Source: JAUVKA01 sp964465145 (lineage in GTDB: Bacteria > Bacteroidota > Bacteroidia > Bacteroidales > UBA12481). From it: 46,465 nt of DNA. Location: the NCBI GenBank assembly GCA_964465145.1, contig CAYXJR010000031.1, positions 1 through 46,465 of the forward strand, read 5' to 3'. This document shows, in pieces, positions 9,047 to 17,301 of the stretch. Position numbers and translations under genes: made by a program. The notes beneath the pieces were generated by a model that worked only from the letters and a program-made list of their open reading frames with translations, had not been told where the DNA came from and ran no database searches. The stretch's first letter is position 1. Each line of letters starts with the position of its first letter.

Positions 9047-10249
9047 CTAGTCCAATTTACGGCCTGGATAAATCTCAAGTGCTTTTTTAAGGCAATTGAC
9101 TGCGTTAATCAGATCGTCCTTTTTCAATACATAAGCAATCCGGACCTCATTTTTGCCTAAACCTGGGGTAGAGTAAAACCCCGCAGCCGGTGCAACCATT
9201 ACCGTTTGATTTTCGTATTCGAAATCTGTGAGTAACCACTGGGCAAATTTCTCAGCATTATCCACGGGTAATTTGACGGTAGTGTAAAAGGCACCTTTTG
9301 GTGTAGGGCAGTATACACCTTCAATTTTATTCAGGCTATCCACCAGGTAATTACGCCTATCAAGATACTCTTTGTTGACCTCCTGAAAATATCCGGGTGG
9401 AGTATCCAGGGCTGCTTCTCCCACAATCTGGCCCAATCCTGGTGGGCTCAGACGAGCCTGGGCAAATTTCATGGCAGTACTGATTATATCCTTGTTTTTT
9501 GTAACAATAGCTCCTATTCTGACCCCGCATGCACTGTATCGTTTTGATACTGAATCAAACATTACAGTGTGCTGATCAATGCCCTCGAGTTCAAGAACAG
9601 ATGTGTGGCTATTCCCATCATAACAAAACTCACGGTACACCTCATCTGATAGGAGAAACAAATCATGCTTTTTTACAACCTCTCTCAACTGAAGCAACTC
9701 TGTTTCACTGTAAAGATATCCTGTGGGATTATTTGGATTGCAAATGATGATAGCCTTGGTTCTTGAAGTTATAAGTCTTTCCAGTTTACCAATTGATGGC
9801 AAGGCAAAATTATCTTCGATCCGGCTTGTTAGAGGAACGATGTTGACTCCGGCTGCTATTGCAAAACCATTGTAGTTGGCATAGAAGGGCTCGGGGATTA
9901 TTACTTCATCACCAGGCTCCATGCATGACAACAGAGTAAACAGAATGGCTTCGGATCCTCCCGTAGTAATTATGATATCTGAATAATCAACATCAATACC
10001 AATTTTCTGGTAGCTGGCAGCAAGCTTCCTCCTGTATGATTCATAACCAGCCGAGTGGGAATACTCAAGAACAGTTTTATTCAAATTCCTGATCGCATTG
10101 AGAGCTATATCAGGAGTATTTATATCTGGCTGGCCTATATTTAAATGATAAACTTTTCGCCCTTTTCTTTTAGCTTCTTCTGCAAAGGGCACAAGCTTTC
10201 TTATAGGAGAAGCTGGCATATTTCCACCCCGATCGGATAATTTAGGCAT
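9047..10249 (-). CDS. PLP-dependent class I aminotransferase (aspartate aminotransferase-like)
   Basis: Fold-type I aminotransferase, 400 residues. The PLP lysine is Lys236 in SVSKRYSACGVRIG. The cofactor-ring Asp202 and Tyr205 are in LSDEVYREF, the NPNNPTG motif is at 171-177, and TTGGSEAILF (95-104) binds the phosphate. The N-terminus has the substrate-loop motif LNIGQPDINTP. This subgroup includes aspartate and aromatic aminotransferases; the amino donor and acceptor cannot be fixed from sequence. It is the second gene of a two-gene unit, 8 bp after the DUF1573 gene, and ends 7 bp from the convergent NamZ-like gene. Confidence 0.9.
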   Translation of the reverse strand: MPKLSDRGGNMPASPIRKLVPFAEEAKRKGRKVYHLNIGQPDINTPDIALNAIRNLNKTVLEYSHSAGYESYRRKLAASYQKIGIDVDYSDIIITTGGSEAILFTLLSCMEPGDEVIIPEPFYANYNGFAIAAGVNIVPLTSRIEDNFALPSIGKLERLITSRTKAIIICNPNNPTGYLYSETELLQLREVVKKHDLFLLSDEVYREFCYDGNSHTSVLELEGIDQHTVMFDSVSKRYSACGVRIGAIVTKNKDIISTAMKFAQARLSPPGLGQIVGEAALDTPPGYFQEVNKEYLDRRNYLVDSLNKIEGVYCPTPKGAFYTTVKLPVDNAEKFAQWLLTDFEYENQTVMVAPAAGFYSTPGLGKNEVRIAYVLKKDDLINAVNCLKKALEIYPGRKLD

Positions 10250-10257
10250 TGCTTAAG

Positions 10258-10875
10258 CTATTTTTTGATAGTTTTTTGGGCCGCAAGTTTTTTTTGGTAT
10301 GCTTGTTTTTTTAATTGCTTATTCTTTGATAATGTTTCTCCTGACATACCATCTCTGGCAATTTCGGTAGTCATGCTTGTTTCAGATTGTACCTCTAAGT
10401 CTTTTCCGGTTTGTACACCTTCCTTCACTCCTGTGCCATTTAAAAGTTTGGTTGAATTAGTAGAAGTTTTAATATCTGAGGGCTTGGCATTTACTTTTCC
10501 GCGAATTGACAGTTTTACGGGACTGTTTTCTGCGGTGGAAAAAACCTGTACGGTCTTATTGAAAGAGCCGGCGAGTTTGGTATTGTATTTAACTGTAATT
10601 GTACCGGTTTTTCCAGGCTGAATGGGTTCCTTGGGCCATGAAGGAATAGTACATCCACAGGAAGATTTTACATTGGTAATGACAATGGGCTTTTCTGCAT
10701 TGTTGGTAAACTTAAAGTCGTATGTACCGTCCGCTGCGTAAACCACTGATCCATAATCGTGCGACAAGCTGGCGAAAGCCATTTCCGCTTTGGCGTTTGT
10801 CTTGCTTTCTTCTTGAGCAACCAAGATAACTGACGACATTAATATCAGACTGAAAATAAATACTATACGTTTCAT
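10258..10875 (-). CDS. DUF1573 domain protein, secreted
   Basis: Secreted or periplasmic protein of unknown function, 205 residues. I use the ATG at 10875 rather than an upstream in-frame ATG at 10953: from 10875 the protein starts with a clean signal peptide (MKRIVFIFSLILMSSVILVA, then QEE), and a good -7 box lies between the two ATGs. A DUF1573 immunoglobulin-like fold covers about residues 35-135 (HDYGSV, YDFKFTNNAEKPI, then the family's SSCGCTIPSWP with two cysteines). The C-terminal 65 residues are Lys/Thr-rich and look disordered. It heads a unit with the aminotransferase. Confidence 0.85.
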   Translation of the reverse strand: MKRIVFIFSLILMSSVILVAQEESKTNAKAEMAFASLSHDYGSVVYAADGTYDFKFTNNAEKPIVITNVKSSCGCTIPSWPKEPIQPGKTGTITVKYNTKLAGSFNKTVQVFSTAENSPVKLSIRGKVNAKPSDIKTSTNSTKLLNGTGVKEGVQTGKDLEVQSETSMTTEIARDGMSGETLSKNKQLKKQAYQKKLAAQKTIKK

Positions 10876-10913
10876 AATTATGGCTTGTTTATAATGAATT
10901 TTTATACTGTTTG

Positions 10914-10921
10914 CAAAGTTA
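10914..10921 (-). promoter_or_regulatory. Promoter -7 box for the DUF1573 gene
   Basis: On the minus strand TAACTTTG is an exact TAnnTTTG match, predicting transcription from about 10907 and a 5' leader of about 32 nt. The -33 region is only T-rich (TTCTTT). It supports the 10875 start codon. Confidence 0.5.
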
Positions 10922-11053
10922 CATTTTATATAAGTAAATAAAGAATTAGGCATGGATAATTTCTTTTTCGCCTTATCGTATCTGAATTGAAACGTTTTGA
11001 ATGGAAAAATGGTGTGTCAGGAGGGAGAAAATTGAAAAAGGAGAATGGGGAAT

Positions 11054-11067
11054 TTTGTTACTTTTAC
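11054..11067 (+). promoter_or_regulatory. Candidate valS promoter element
   Basis: TTTGTTACTTTTAC lies about 43 bp before the valS ATG and includes TACTTTTA (11059-11066) as a near-consensus -7 box. The same 14-mer sits upstream of the permease-gatE-gatD operon on the other strand. The rest of the 235-bp gap 10876-11110 shows no ORF or RNA that I recognise. Confidence 0.35.
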
Positions 11068-11110
11068 AAAAATTTTGAAAGATCGGAAACCTGATATTAA
11101 ATAACAGATA

Positions 11111-13750
11111 ATGAGCAAATTGGATGTTACAACAAAATATGATCCTTCTCAAACAGAGGATAAGTGGTATGCTTATTGGATGGAGAATGAGTTTTTTAAT
11201 TCAAAACCTGATGAACGCGAACCATATACCATAGTTATTCCTCCCCCGAATGTTACGGGTGTTTTGCACATGGGGCATATGTTGAATAACACCATACAGG
11301 ATATCTTGGTAAGGAGAGCAAGGATGCAAGGTAAAAATGCTTGCTGGCTCCCGGGAACAGATCATGCTTCGATTGCTACTGAGGCTAGGGTGGTAGCAAA
11401 ACTTCGTGAGCAAGGGGTCAAAAAATCTGATATAAGTCGTAAAAAATTCCTTGAATACTGCTGGGATTGGACTGATAAACACGGGGGAATTATTCTCGAG
11501 CAATTAAAAAAACTTGGGGCTTCTTGTGATTGGGAAAGGACAAAATTTACTATGGATGATGATCTTTCTGAGAGTGTGATTAGTGTTTTTATTGACCTTT
11601 ATGAAAAGGGCCACATTTATCGTGGCCTTAGGATGGTAAACTGGGATCCCCAGGCCAGGACGGCGATTTCTGATGAAGAGGTCATACATAAGGAGTTAAA
11701 CTCAAAACTATATTATGTGCAATACCAGATTGAGGGGAATGAAAATGAGGGTATAACAATTGCCACAACCCGCCCGGAAACTATTCTGGGCGATACAGCA
11801 GTGTGCGTAAATCCATCCGATCCAAGATATACCCATCTGGTGGGTAAACGAGTGATTGTTCCCATGGTCAACAGGTCGGTTCCTATAATCTCGGACGAAT
11901 ATGTAGATATGGAGTTTGGGACTGGTGCATTGAAAATAACACCCGCACATGATATCAATGATTATGAAATTGGACAAAAGCATGGACTTGAAATCATCGA
12001 TATTTTCTGTGAAGATGGCACCCTGGGTGAGGCTGCCGGACTTTTTGTGGGTGAGGATCGCTTTCATGCACGCGATCTGGCAGTGGATAAACTCAAAGAA
12101 TTGGGAAACCTGGCCAAGGTTGAAGATTATCTAAATATGGTAGGGTACTCAGAAAGGACTAATGCAGTTATTGAGCCCAGATTATCTCTGCAATGGTTCC
12201 TAAGGATGAAAGAACTTGCTTCTCCTGCTCTGCAGGCAATTATAGATGATGATATATTGCTACACCCGGCAAAGTTCAAAAGCACATACCTGCATTGGAT
12301 GGAGAATGTTAAAGACTGGTGTATTTCCAGGCAACTCTGGTGGGGGCACCAGATACCGGTTTGGTATCTGGTGGATGGACAATATGTAATTGCCAGGGAT
12401 GAGGATGAAGCTTTGGCCAAAGCTAAAGCATTAGCAGGAAATAAGGATCTTACACTCAGCGACCTCAAACAGGATGAGGATGTCTTGGATACCTGGTTTT
12501 CTTCATGGTTATGGCCTATATCAGTTTTCGATGGTATCCGTAACCCTCAAAACCCGGATATTAAATATTACTATCCCACAAACGACCTTGTCACAGCACC
12601 TGAAATTTTGTTTTTCTGGGTAGCCAGAATGATCATTGCAGGATATGAATACCTGGGGGAAAAGCCTTTTCGCAATGTTTACCTAACTGGTATAGTTCGT
12701 GACAGTGAACATAGGAAAATGTCGAAATCTCTTGGAAATTCACCCGATCCCTTAGAGCTGATTAGTAAATATGGAGCCGACGGAGTAAGGGTGGGAATGC
12801 TTTTGTGTTCTCCCGCCGGAAATGATCTGCTTTTTGATGAATCGCTCACCGAACAGGGACGTAATTTTGGAAATAAAATCTGGAATGCTTTTCGCCTAGT
12901 TGATAGTTGGCATGTTAATGAATCAATTCTCCAGCCAGAATATTGCCGCTTGGCGGTAGATTGGTTCGAAGCACGACTGAACCAGGCAATCGGGAATCTC
13001 AATGATCAATTTTCCAAATACCGGCTTTCTGATGCGTTAATGGTCGCATACCGTTTATTTTGGGAGGAATTTTCCTCCTGGTATTTGGAAACCATTAAAC
13101 CTCAGTTTGGAGAAATGATTGACGCCATGACCTATGAAAAGACAAGGGGATTTCTCGAGTTATTGCTACAGGTTCTGCATCCTTTTATGCCATTTATTAC
13201 CGAGGAGATCTGGCAGAAGTTAAGAACAAGAACAGCCGGGGAGTCAATTATGATAACCCTACTTCCAGACATAAATGGATTTGATGAGGATTTTCTTGAG
13301 CGATTTGAAAGGATTAAGGAGGTTATAGTATTTATCCGTTCCATCAGGGCTGAAAAAAATATCCCGGTCAGGGATAAGCTGAGATTGAAGGTGTATTCTA
13401 TGGAGGGTGATTACCATGGAGTGTTTGACCCGGTTTTAGTTAAGCTCGCTAACCTTCATTTGGTGGAGGTGGTCGATAATCATTCCGAAGGAGCTATAAC
13501 CCAGGTGATCAGATCTGTTGAATTTGCCATTCCCCTGGAAGGCCTTGTGGATCCAGAGGAGGAAGAAGAAAAACTAAGCAAGGAATTGGAACATGCCATA
13601 GGATTTTTGGATAGCATTAATAAAAAGCTCTCAAATGAGCGGTTTGTTCAACATGCTCCAAAACTGGTAGTGGAAAAAGAACGCCAAAAACTATCAGATA
13701 CTGCGGCTAAGATTAAAGGTATCGAAGAACAACTTAAACGCTTGAAATAG
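11111..13750 (+). CDS. valS: Valine--tRNA ligase
   Basis: Charges tRNA(Val) with valine in the cytosol. 879 residues, normal bacterial length. The class I signature HMGH is at 53-56 inside PPPNVTGVLHMGHML, and KMSKS is at 536-540. The CP1 editing domain lies between them (ATTRPETILGDTAVCVNP, GTGALKITPAHDINDYEIG). GTDHASIATE, also seen, is characteristic of ValRS rather than IleRS or LeuRS. The C-terminus has the anticodon-binding domain and a terminal coiled coil (about 805-879, rich in E, K and L) typical of ValRS. It stands alone, with divergent DUF1573 upstream and glutamine synthetase 96 bp downstream. Confidence 0.98.
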   Translation: MSKLDVTTKYDPSQTEDKWYAYWMENEFFNSKPDEREPYTIVIPPPNVTGVLHMGHMLNNTIQDILVRRARMQGKNACWLPGTDHASIATEARVVAKLREQGVKKSDISRKKFLEYCWDWTDKHGGIILEQLKKLGASCDWERTKFTMDDDLSESVISVFIDLYEKGHIYRGLRMVNWDPQARTAISDEEVIHKELNSKLYYVQYQIEGNENEGITIATTRPETILGDTAVCVNPSDPRYTHLVGKRVIVPMVNRSVPIISDEYVDMEFGTGALKITPAHDINDYEIGQKHGLEIIDIFCEDGTLGEAAGLFVGEDRFHARDLAVDKLKELGNLAKVEDYLNMVGYSERTNAVIEPRLSLQWFLRMKELASPALQAIIDDDILLHPAKFKSTYLHWMENVKDWCISRQLWWGHQIPVWYLVDGQYVIARDEDEALAKAKALAGNKDLTLSDLKQDEDVLDTWFSSWLWPISVFDGIRNPQNPDIKYYYPTNDLVTAPEILFFWVARMIIAGYEYLGEKPFRNVYLTGIVRDSEHRKMSKSLGNSPDPLELISKYGADGVRVGMLLCSPAGNDLLFDESLTEQGRNFGNKIWNAFRLVDSWHVNESILQPEYCRLAVDWFEARLNQAIGNLNDQFSKYRLSDALMVAYRLFWEEFSSWYLETIKPQFGEMIDAMTYEKTRGFLELLLQVLHPFMPFITEEIWQKLRTRTAGESIMITLLPDINGFDEDFLERFERIKEVIVFIRSIRAEKNIPVRDKLRLKVYSMEGDYHGVFDPVLVKLANLHLVEVVDNHSEGAITQVIRSVEFAIPLEGLVDPEEEEEKLSKELEHAIGFLDSINKKLSNERFVQHAPKLVVEKERQKLSDTAAKIKGIEEQLKRLK

Positions 13751-13800
13751 ATAATCTTTTTGACCTTTCTTATTTCATTTTTTCAGAACAATTAAGTCAT

Positions 13801-13808
13801 TACTTTTA
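13801..13808 (+). promoter_or_regulatory. Candidate -7 box for glutamine synthetase
   Basis: TACTTTTA, 38 bp before the glutamine synthetase ATG, matches TAnnTTTG except at the last base. The -33 region at 19-nt spacing is a T run. It falls in the 96-bp valS-glutamine synthetase gap, which holds no clear terminator. Confidence 0.35.
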
Positions 13809-13846
13809 TCGGTTTTATTGATTTCATTCGGAAAGCATTAATTTAT

Positions 13847-15346
13847 ATGGAGCCTAATTTTTATAGTGCTAATCTTTTGGAACAGCATTTTCGGAAACCA
13901 GCAATTGAATTCAGCCGTGCTGACTTGGTGCGATATGTTGAGGAAACCAGCATTAAAATGGTGAATTTCAGGTATGTAGCGGAAGATGGAAAGCTGAAAG
14001 TGTTGAATTTCATACTTAATAGGCTTGATCACCTGAAGTCGGTTCTGTCTACTGGTGAGCGTGTTGATGGCTCGAGCCTTTTTTCTTATATTGGCGCTGG
14101 GTCGAGCGATCTGTATGTTATACCTCGTTATAAAACGGCTTTTGTAAATCCATTTTCCAAAACCCCTGCACTGGATATTCTATGCTCTTTTTTCACAAGT
14201 GAGGGCAAGCCGCTTGAGAGCTCTCCCGAGTACATTTTGAAGAAAGCTCATGACCGATTTAAAGCTCAAACCGGGCTTGTTTTTAAAGCAATGGGGGAAT
14301 TGGAATATTATGTTCAGGGGGATAAAGAAGAAATGTATCCCGGTGAGGATCAAAAAGGATATCACTCCTCTGCCCCGTTCTCTAATTACGAGTTTCTGAG
14401 GCTCGAAGCAATGGAACTTATCTCAAAATGTGGAGGAAAAATAAAATATGGACATTCGGAAGTTGGAAATTTCTCAACTGATGCCGAAAATTTTGAACAA
14501 CATGAGATTGAATTTCTTCCTGTGGAAGCGGAGGATGCGGTGGATCAACTCGTGGTTGCCAAATGGATACTGAGAACCCTTGGCAACAAATATAGGGTTA
14601 ATCTGAGTTTTGCCCCCAAAATTACTACGGGAAAGGCAGGGTCAGGGCTTCATGTTCATATGATGTTGGAAAAGGAGGGTAATAGTATAATGTTGGAAGA
14701 CAGTAAGCTAAGTCCCACTGCCCGAAAAATGATAGCAGGCCTGATGGATTTGGCACCGGCCCTCACAGCATTTGGAAATACCATACCAACCTCATATTTT
14801 CGATTGGTTCCACATCAGGAAGCACCCACGAATATTTGTTGGGGCGATCGAAACAGGTCAGTCCTGGTAAGGGTGCCCCTGGGCTGGATTATGGCAGATA
14901 ATATGATAACTGATGCCAATCCTCTGGATTCAGCCGAGCCGCAGCATTCTATGAGTAAACAAACGGTTGAAATGAGATCGCCTGATGGATCGGCTGATTT
15001 ATACCACCTTTTTGCAGGTTTGATAATGGCTGCCCAACACGGCATGGAAATGGAAGATGGACTAGAAAGAGCTGAACAATTATATGTTGATGTAAATAAT
15101 TTTCAGGATAAAAGCAAAGCAAAATTCCGGTCATTCGCACAATTGCCCGATAGCTGCACTGAGTCGGCCAAACAGCTTGAATTAAGAAGAGAGGTATTTC
15201 AGCAGGATGGTATTTTCCCTCCTGGTACGATTGACAATTTTGTTAAGACCTTGAAGGCCTATAAAGATAAAGGACTGAGCGAAAAACTTTATGGAAAAAC
15301 GGAAGAGATAAGAAAACTTGTTTACAAATATCTGCATCATATGTAA
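13847..15346 (+). CDS. Glutamine synthetase family protein (GSI-like, divergent)
   Basis: Probable ATP-dependent glutamate-ammonia ligase, 499 residues. It is a GSI-size chain and not the about 730-residue GSIII also found in Bacteroidota. A beta-grasp-like N-terminal region carries VDGSSLFSYI and SDLYVIPR. The catalytic domain has GELEYYV, KYGHSEVGNF and GSGLHVHMML (nucleotide/glutamate site), then RNRSVLVRVP and TVEMRSPDGSADLYHLFAG. The adenylylation-loop motif NLYDLP of enterobacterial GlnA is absent, so that regulation is unlikely. Several motifs deviate from textbook GSI (for example YFRLVPHQEAP in place of YKRLVPGYEAP), so a specialised substrate such as another gamma-glutamyl acceptor is possible. 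The stop is 16 bp from the convergent YihY-like gene. Confidence 0.83.
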   Translation: MEPNFYSANLLEQHFRKPAIEFSRADLVRYVEETSIKMVNFRYVAEDGKLKVLNFILNRLDHLKSVLSTGERVDGSSLFSYIGAGSSDLYVIPRYKTAFVNPFSKTPALDILCSFFTSEGKPLESSPEYILKKAHDRFKAQTGLVFKAMGELEYYVQGDKEEMYPGEDQKGYHSSAPFSNYEFLRLEAMELISKCGGKIKYGHSEVGNFSTDAENFEQHEIEFLPVEAEDAVDQLVVAKWILRTLGNKYRVNLSFAPKITTGKAGSGLHVHMMLEKEGNSIMLEDSKLSPTARKMIAGLMDLAPALTAFGNTIPTSYFRLVPHQEAPTNICWGDRNRSVLVRVPLGWIMADNMITDANPLDSAEPQHSMSKQTVEMRSPDGSADLYHLFAGLIMAAQHGMEMEDGLERAEQLYVDVNNFQDKSKAKFRSFAQLPDSCTESAKQLELRREVFQQDGIFPPGTIDNFVKTLKAYKDKGLSEKLYGKTEEIRKLVYKYLHHM

Positions 15347-15362
15347 TGGCGGTTTTTATGGC

Positions 15363-16298
15363 CTAAATTTGTTGTTTTTCAGTTTGGTTAAACCCCGCAT
15401 TTTTAATGCTGGCATTAAGTTCGAAACCGATAAGAATTACCAGGGAATTTACATATATCCATATTAGAAATGCTATCAGTGTTCCAATGGATCCAAATAG
15501 TTTATTGTATTGTCCGAAATTATTCACATAGGCAGAAAATCCCACAGAAGTTAGGACCATAAATAGAGTTCCCAAACTGGATCCTGCCGAAATAAACCGA
15601 AATTTTTGTCTTCTGGCGGGGGCTAGATAGTAAAGGAAGGAAAATCCCATAAATATCATGCTTAATATGATCAGCCATTTCCCATTATTTAGCATGGCTA
15701 TGACAAATTTATTGGTTATTATGTCTTTCAATTCCAGGAAGTCGATGAACCATCCACTAAAGATTATCATAATAACTGCCATGGCCATCAGGAAGCAAAA
15801 AATCCATACCAGTAAAACTGCAACCAGTTGCTGATATATCCATTTTCGTGATTCCACGTGGTGATAGGAGGCATTAAATGCAACGATCAATGCGGAGATG
15901 CCGTTGCTGGCAAAGATCAGAGCGAAAAGAAATCCCAGAGACAGAAGGCCCGTTCTCTTTTTTGTAACAATTTCCTCCAGAGTATCCTTCACAGTATAAA
16001 ACACATTTATCGGTAAAAAATCTTTTATTGTTGAGAGAAGCACCTCCTGGAAATTTGAAATCGGGATATAGGGAATAAGGGTAAAAAGTACTATGAATGC
16101 AGGAAAAACAGCCAGGAAGAAATTATAGGCAACAGCCGAGGCACGAGTAGTTAGAGCCCCGTTCTTAAGGCCACGAAAAAAGAAGGTAAAGACATCCCAC
16201 ATAGGAGCCTTATCGAATCCAGGAAGGCTCGCGCGGCGAAAGTACAGCATAACTTTCCTTATGATTCGTGGCAATTTGTAATTGAACTTAATTTTCAT
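15363..16298 (-). CDS. YihY/BrkB family inner-membrane protein
   Basis: Polytopic inner-membrane protein of the YihY/UPF0761 (formerly RNase BN/BrkB) family, 311 residues; molecular function is not established for the family. The family signature ALTTRASAVAYNFFLAVFPA (48-67) leads into the first membrane helix. About six helices can be seen (roughly 54-77, 118-140, 160-185, 212-232, 246-266, 275-298). A basic N-terminus is probably cytoplasmic. It starts 5 bp after the nadC stop, so it is co-transcribed with nadC. Confidence 0.88.
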   Translation of the reverse strand: MKIKFNYKLPRIIRKVMLYFRRASLPGFDKAPMWDVFTFFFRGLKNGALTTRASAVAYNFFLAVFPAFIVLFTLIPYIPISNFQEVLLSTIKDFLPINVFYTVKDTLEEIVTKKRTGLLSLGFLFALIFASNGISALIVAFNASYHHVESRKWIYQQLVAVLLVWIFCFLMAMAVIMIIFSGWFIDFLELKDIITNKFVIAMLNNGKWLIILSMIFMGFSFLYYLAPARRQKFRFISAGSSLGTLFMVLTSVGFSAYVNNFGQYNKLFGSIGTLIAFLIWIYVNSLVILIGFELNASIKNAGFNQTEKQQI

Positions 16299-16303
16299 AA
16301 TGG

Positions 16304-17146
16304 TTAGACCGCTTTCAGGCTCATATCCAGGCTTAATATCTGGTGGGTCAGTGCGCCAACAGATATGTAATCTACGCCAGTTTCTGCATATTCCCTAATT
16401 GTTTTTAGGGTAATCCCTCCTGAGGATTCAGTTTCGTATTTTCTATTAATCATTTTAACGGCCTGGCTAGTCTCTTCGGGTGTGAAATTGTCCAGCATAA
16501 TCCGGTGAATTCCACCCACTTCCAGAATCGTCTTTACCTCATCGAGGCTCCGTGCTTCAATTTCAATTTTAAGATCCCTTTTAGTTTTCTCCAGGTAATC
16601 CAAAGTGCGATGAATTGCATTTTTTATTCCACCGGCAAAGTCTATGTGATTATCTTTAATCATAATCATATCAAACAACCCCATTCTGTGGTTGTAACCA
16701 CCACCAATTTTAACGGCTTCTTTTTCCAGAAAACGCAAATTAGGTGAGGTTTTTCTGGTGTCAAGGATTTTAGCTTCGGTACCTTTAATCTGGGAAACAT
16801 ACAGAGCAGTTTGGCTGGCTATACCACTCATTCTTTGCATAATATTCAAAACCAGCCTTTCTGCCTTCAAAATTGATCTGCGTGATCCACTTAGGGACAA
16901 AACAACATCACCAGGTTTTATTATTGAGCCATCCGCCAGGAATACTTTATAAATTAAATGACTGTCAATTAACTGAAATACACAAAGAGCCACCGCAACT
17001 CCGGCCAAAACACCTTCCTGTTTTACAAAAAGATCTGCCTTCCCATGAAAATGCTCGGGGATGCAGGCAAGGCTGGTGTGATCTCCATCGCCAATATCCT
17101 CTGATATTGCACGGAGAATGAAATCATCCAATAAAACCTGGTCCAT
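16304..17146 (-). CDS. nadC: Nicotinate-nucleotide pyrophosphorylase (carboxylating)
   Basis: Quinolinate phosphoribosyltransferase: converts quinolinate and PRPP to nicotinate mononucleotide, CO2 and PPi in de novo NAD synthesis. 280 residues, normal length. Seen motifs are EDIGDGDHTS near the N-terminus, ILDTRKTSPNLR (substrate-binding Arg and Lys), KIGGGYNHRMGLFDMIMIKDNHI, IEIEARSLDEV, and ESSGGITLKTI with VDYISVGALTH at the phosphate-binding end of the barrel. First gene of a nadC-yihY unit; nadA and nadB are not in the window. Confidence 0.96.
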   Translation of the reverse strand: MDQVLLDDFILRAISEDIGDGDHTSLACIPEHFHGKADLFVKQEGVLAGVAVALCVFQLIDSHLIYKVFLADGSIIKPGDVVLSLSGSRRSILKAERLVLNIMQRMSGIASQTALYVSQIKGTEAKILDTRKTSPNLRFLEKEAVKIGGGYNHRMGLFDMIMIKDNHIDFAGGIKNAIHRTLDYLEKTKRDLKIEIEARSLDEVKTILEVGGIHRIMLDNFTPEETSQAVKMINRKYETESSGGITLKTIREYAETGVDYISVGALTHQILSLDMSLKAV

Positions 17147-17164
17147 GTGATTACAATTATCCCA

Positions 17165-17172
17165 TAAAAGTA
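17165..17172 (-). promoter_or_regulatory. Candidate -7 box for nadC
   Basis: The minus strand reads TTTGTACTTTTA, with TACTTTTA at 17165-17172, about 19 bp before the nadC ATG. It is close to the motif before valS and the permease-gatE-gatD operon. It would give a very short leader. Confidence 0.35.
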
Positions 17173-17268
17173 CAAAGAAACATAAAAATAATCCTGGTCC
17201 GTGATTTGATTAGGGAACGGACATTGTTGCAAGATGTTTTTTGTAAATTTCAGAACTGGTTTCGGCTT

Positions 17269-17276
17269 GATATTTG
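17269..17276 (+). promoter_or_regulatory. Candidate -7 box for the histidine kinase gene
   Basis: GATATTTG differs from TAnnTTTG only in the first base and would start transcription about 19 bp before the ATG at 17302. A T-rich TTTTTTG lies at 17237-17243, but at longer than usual spacing. Confidence 0.3.
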
Positions 17277-17301
17277 ATCCTTTTTATATATCAAAATAAA
17301 T

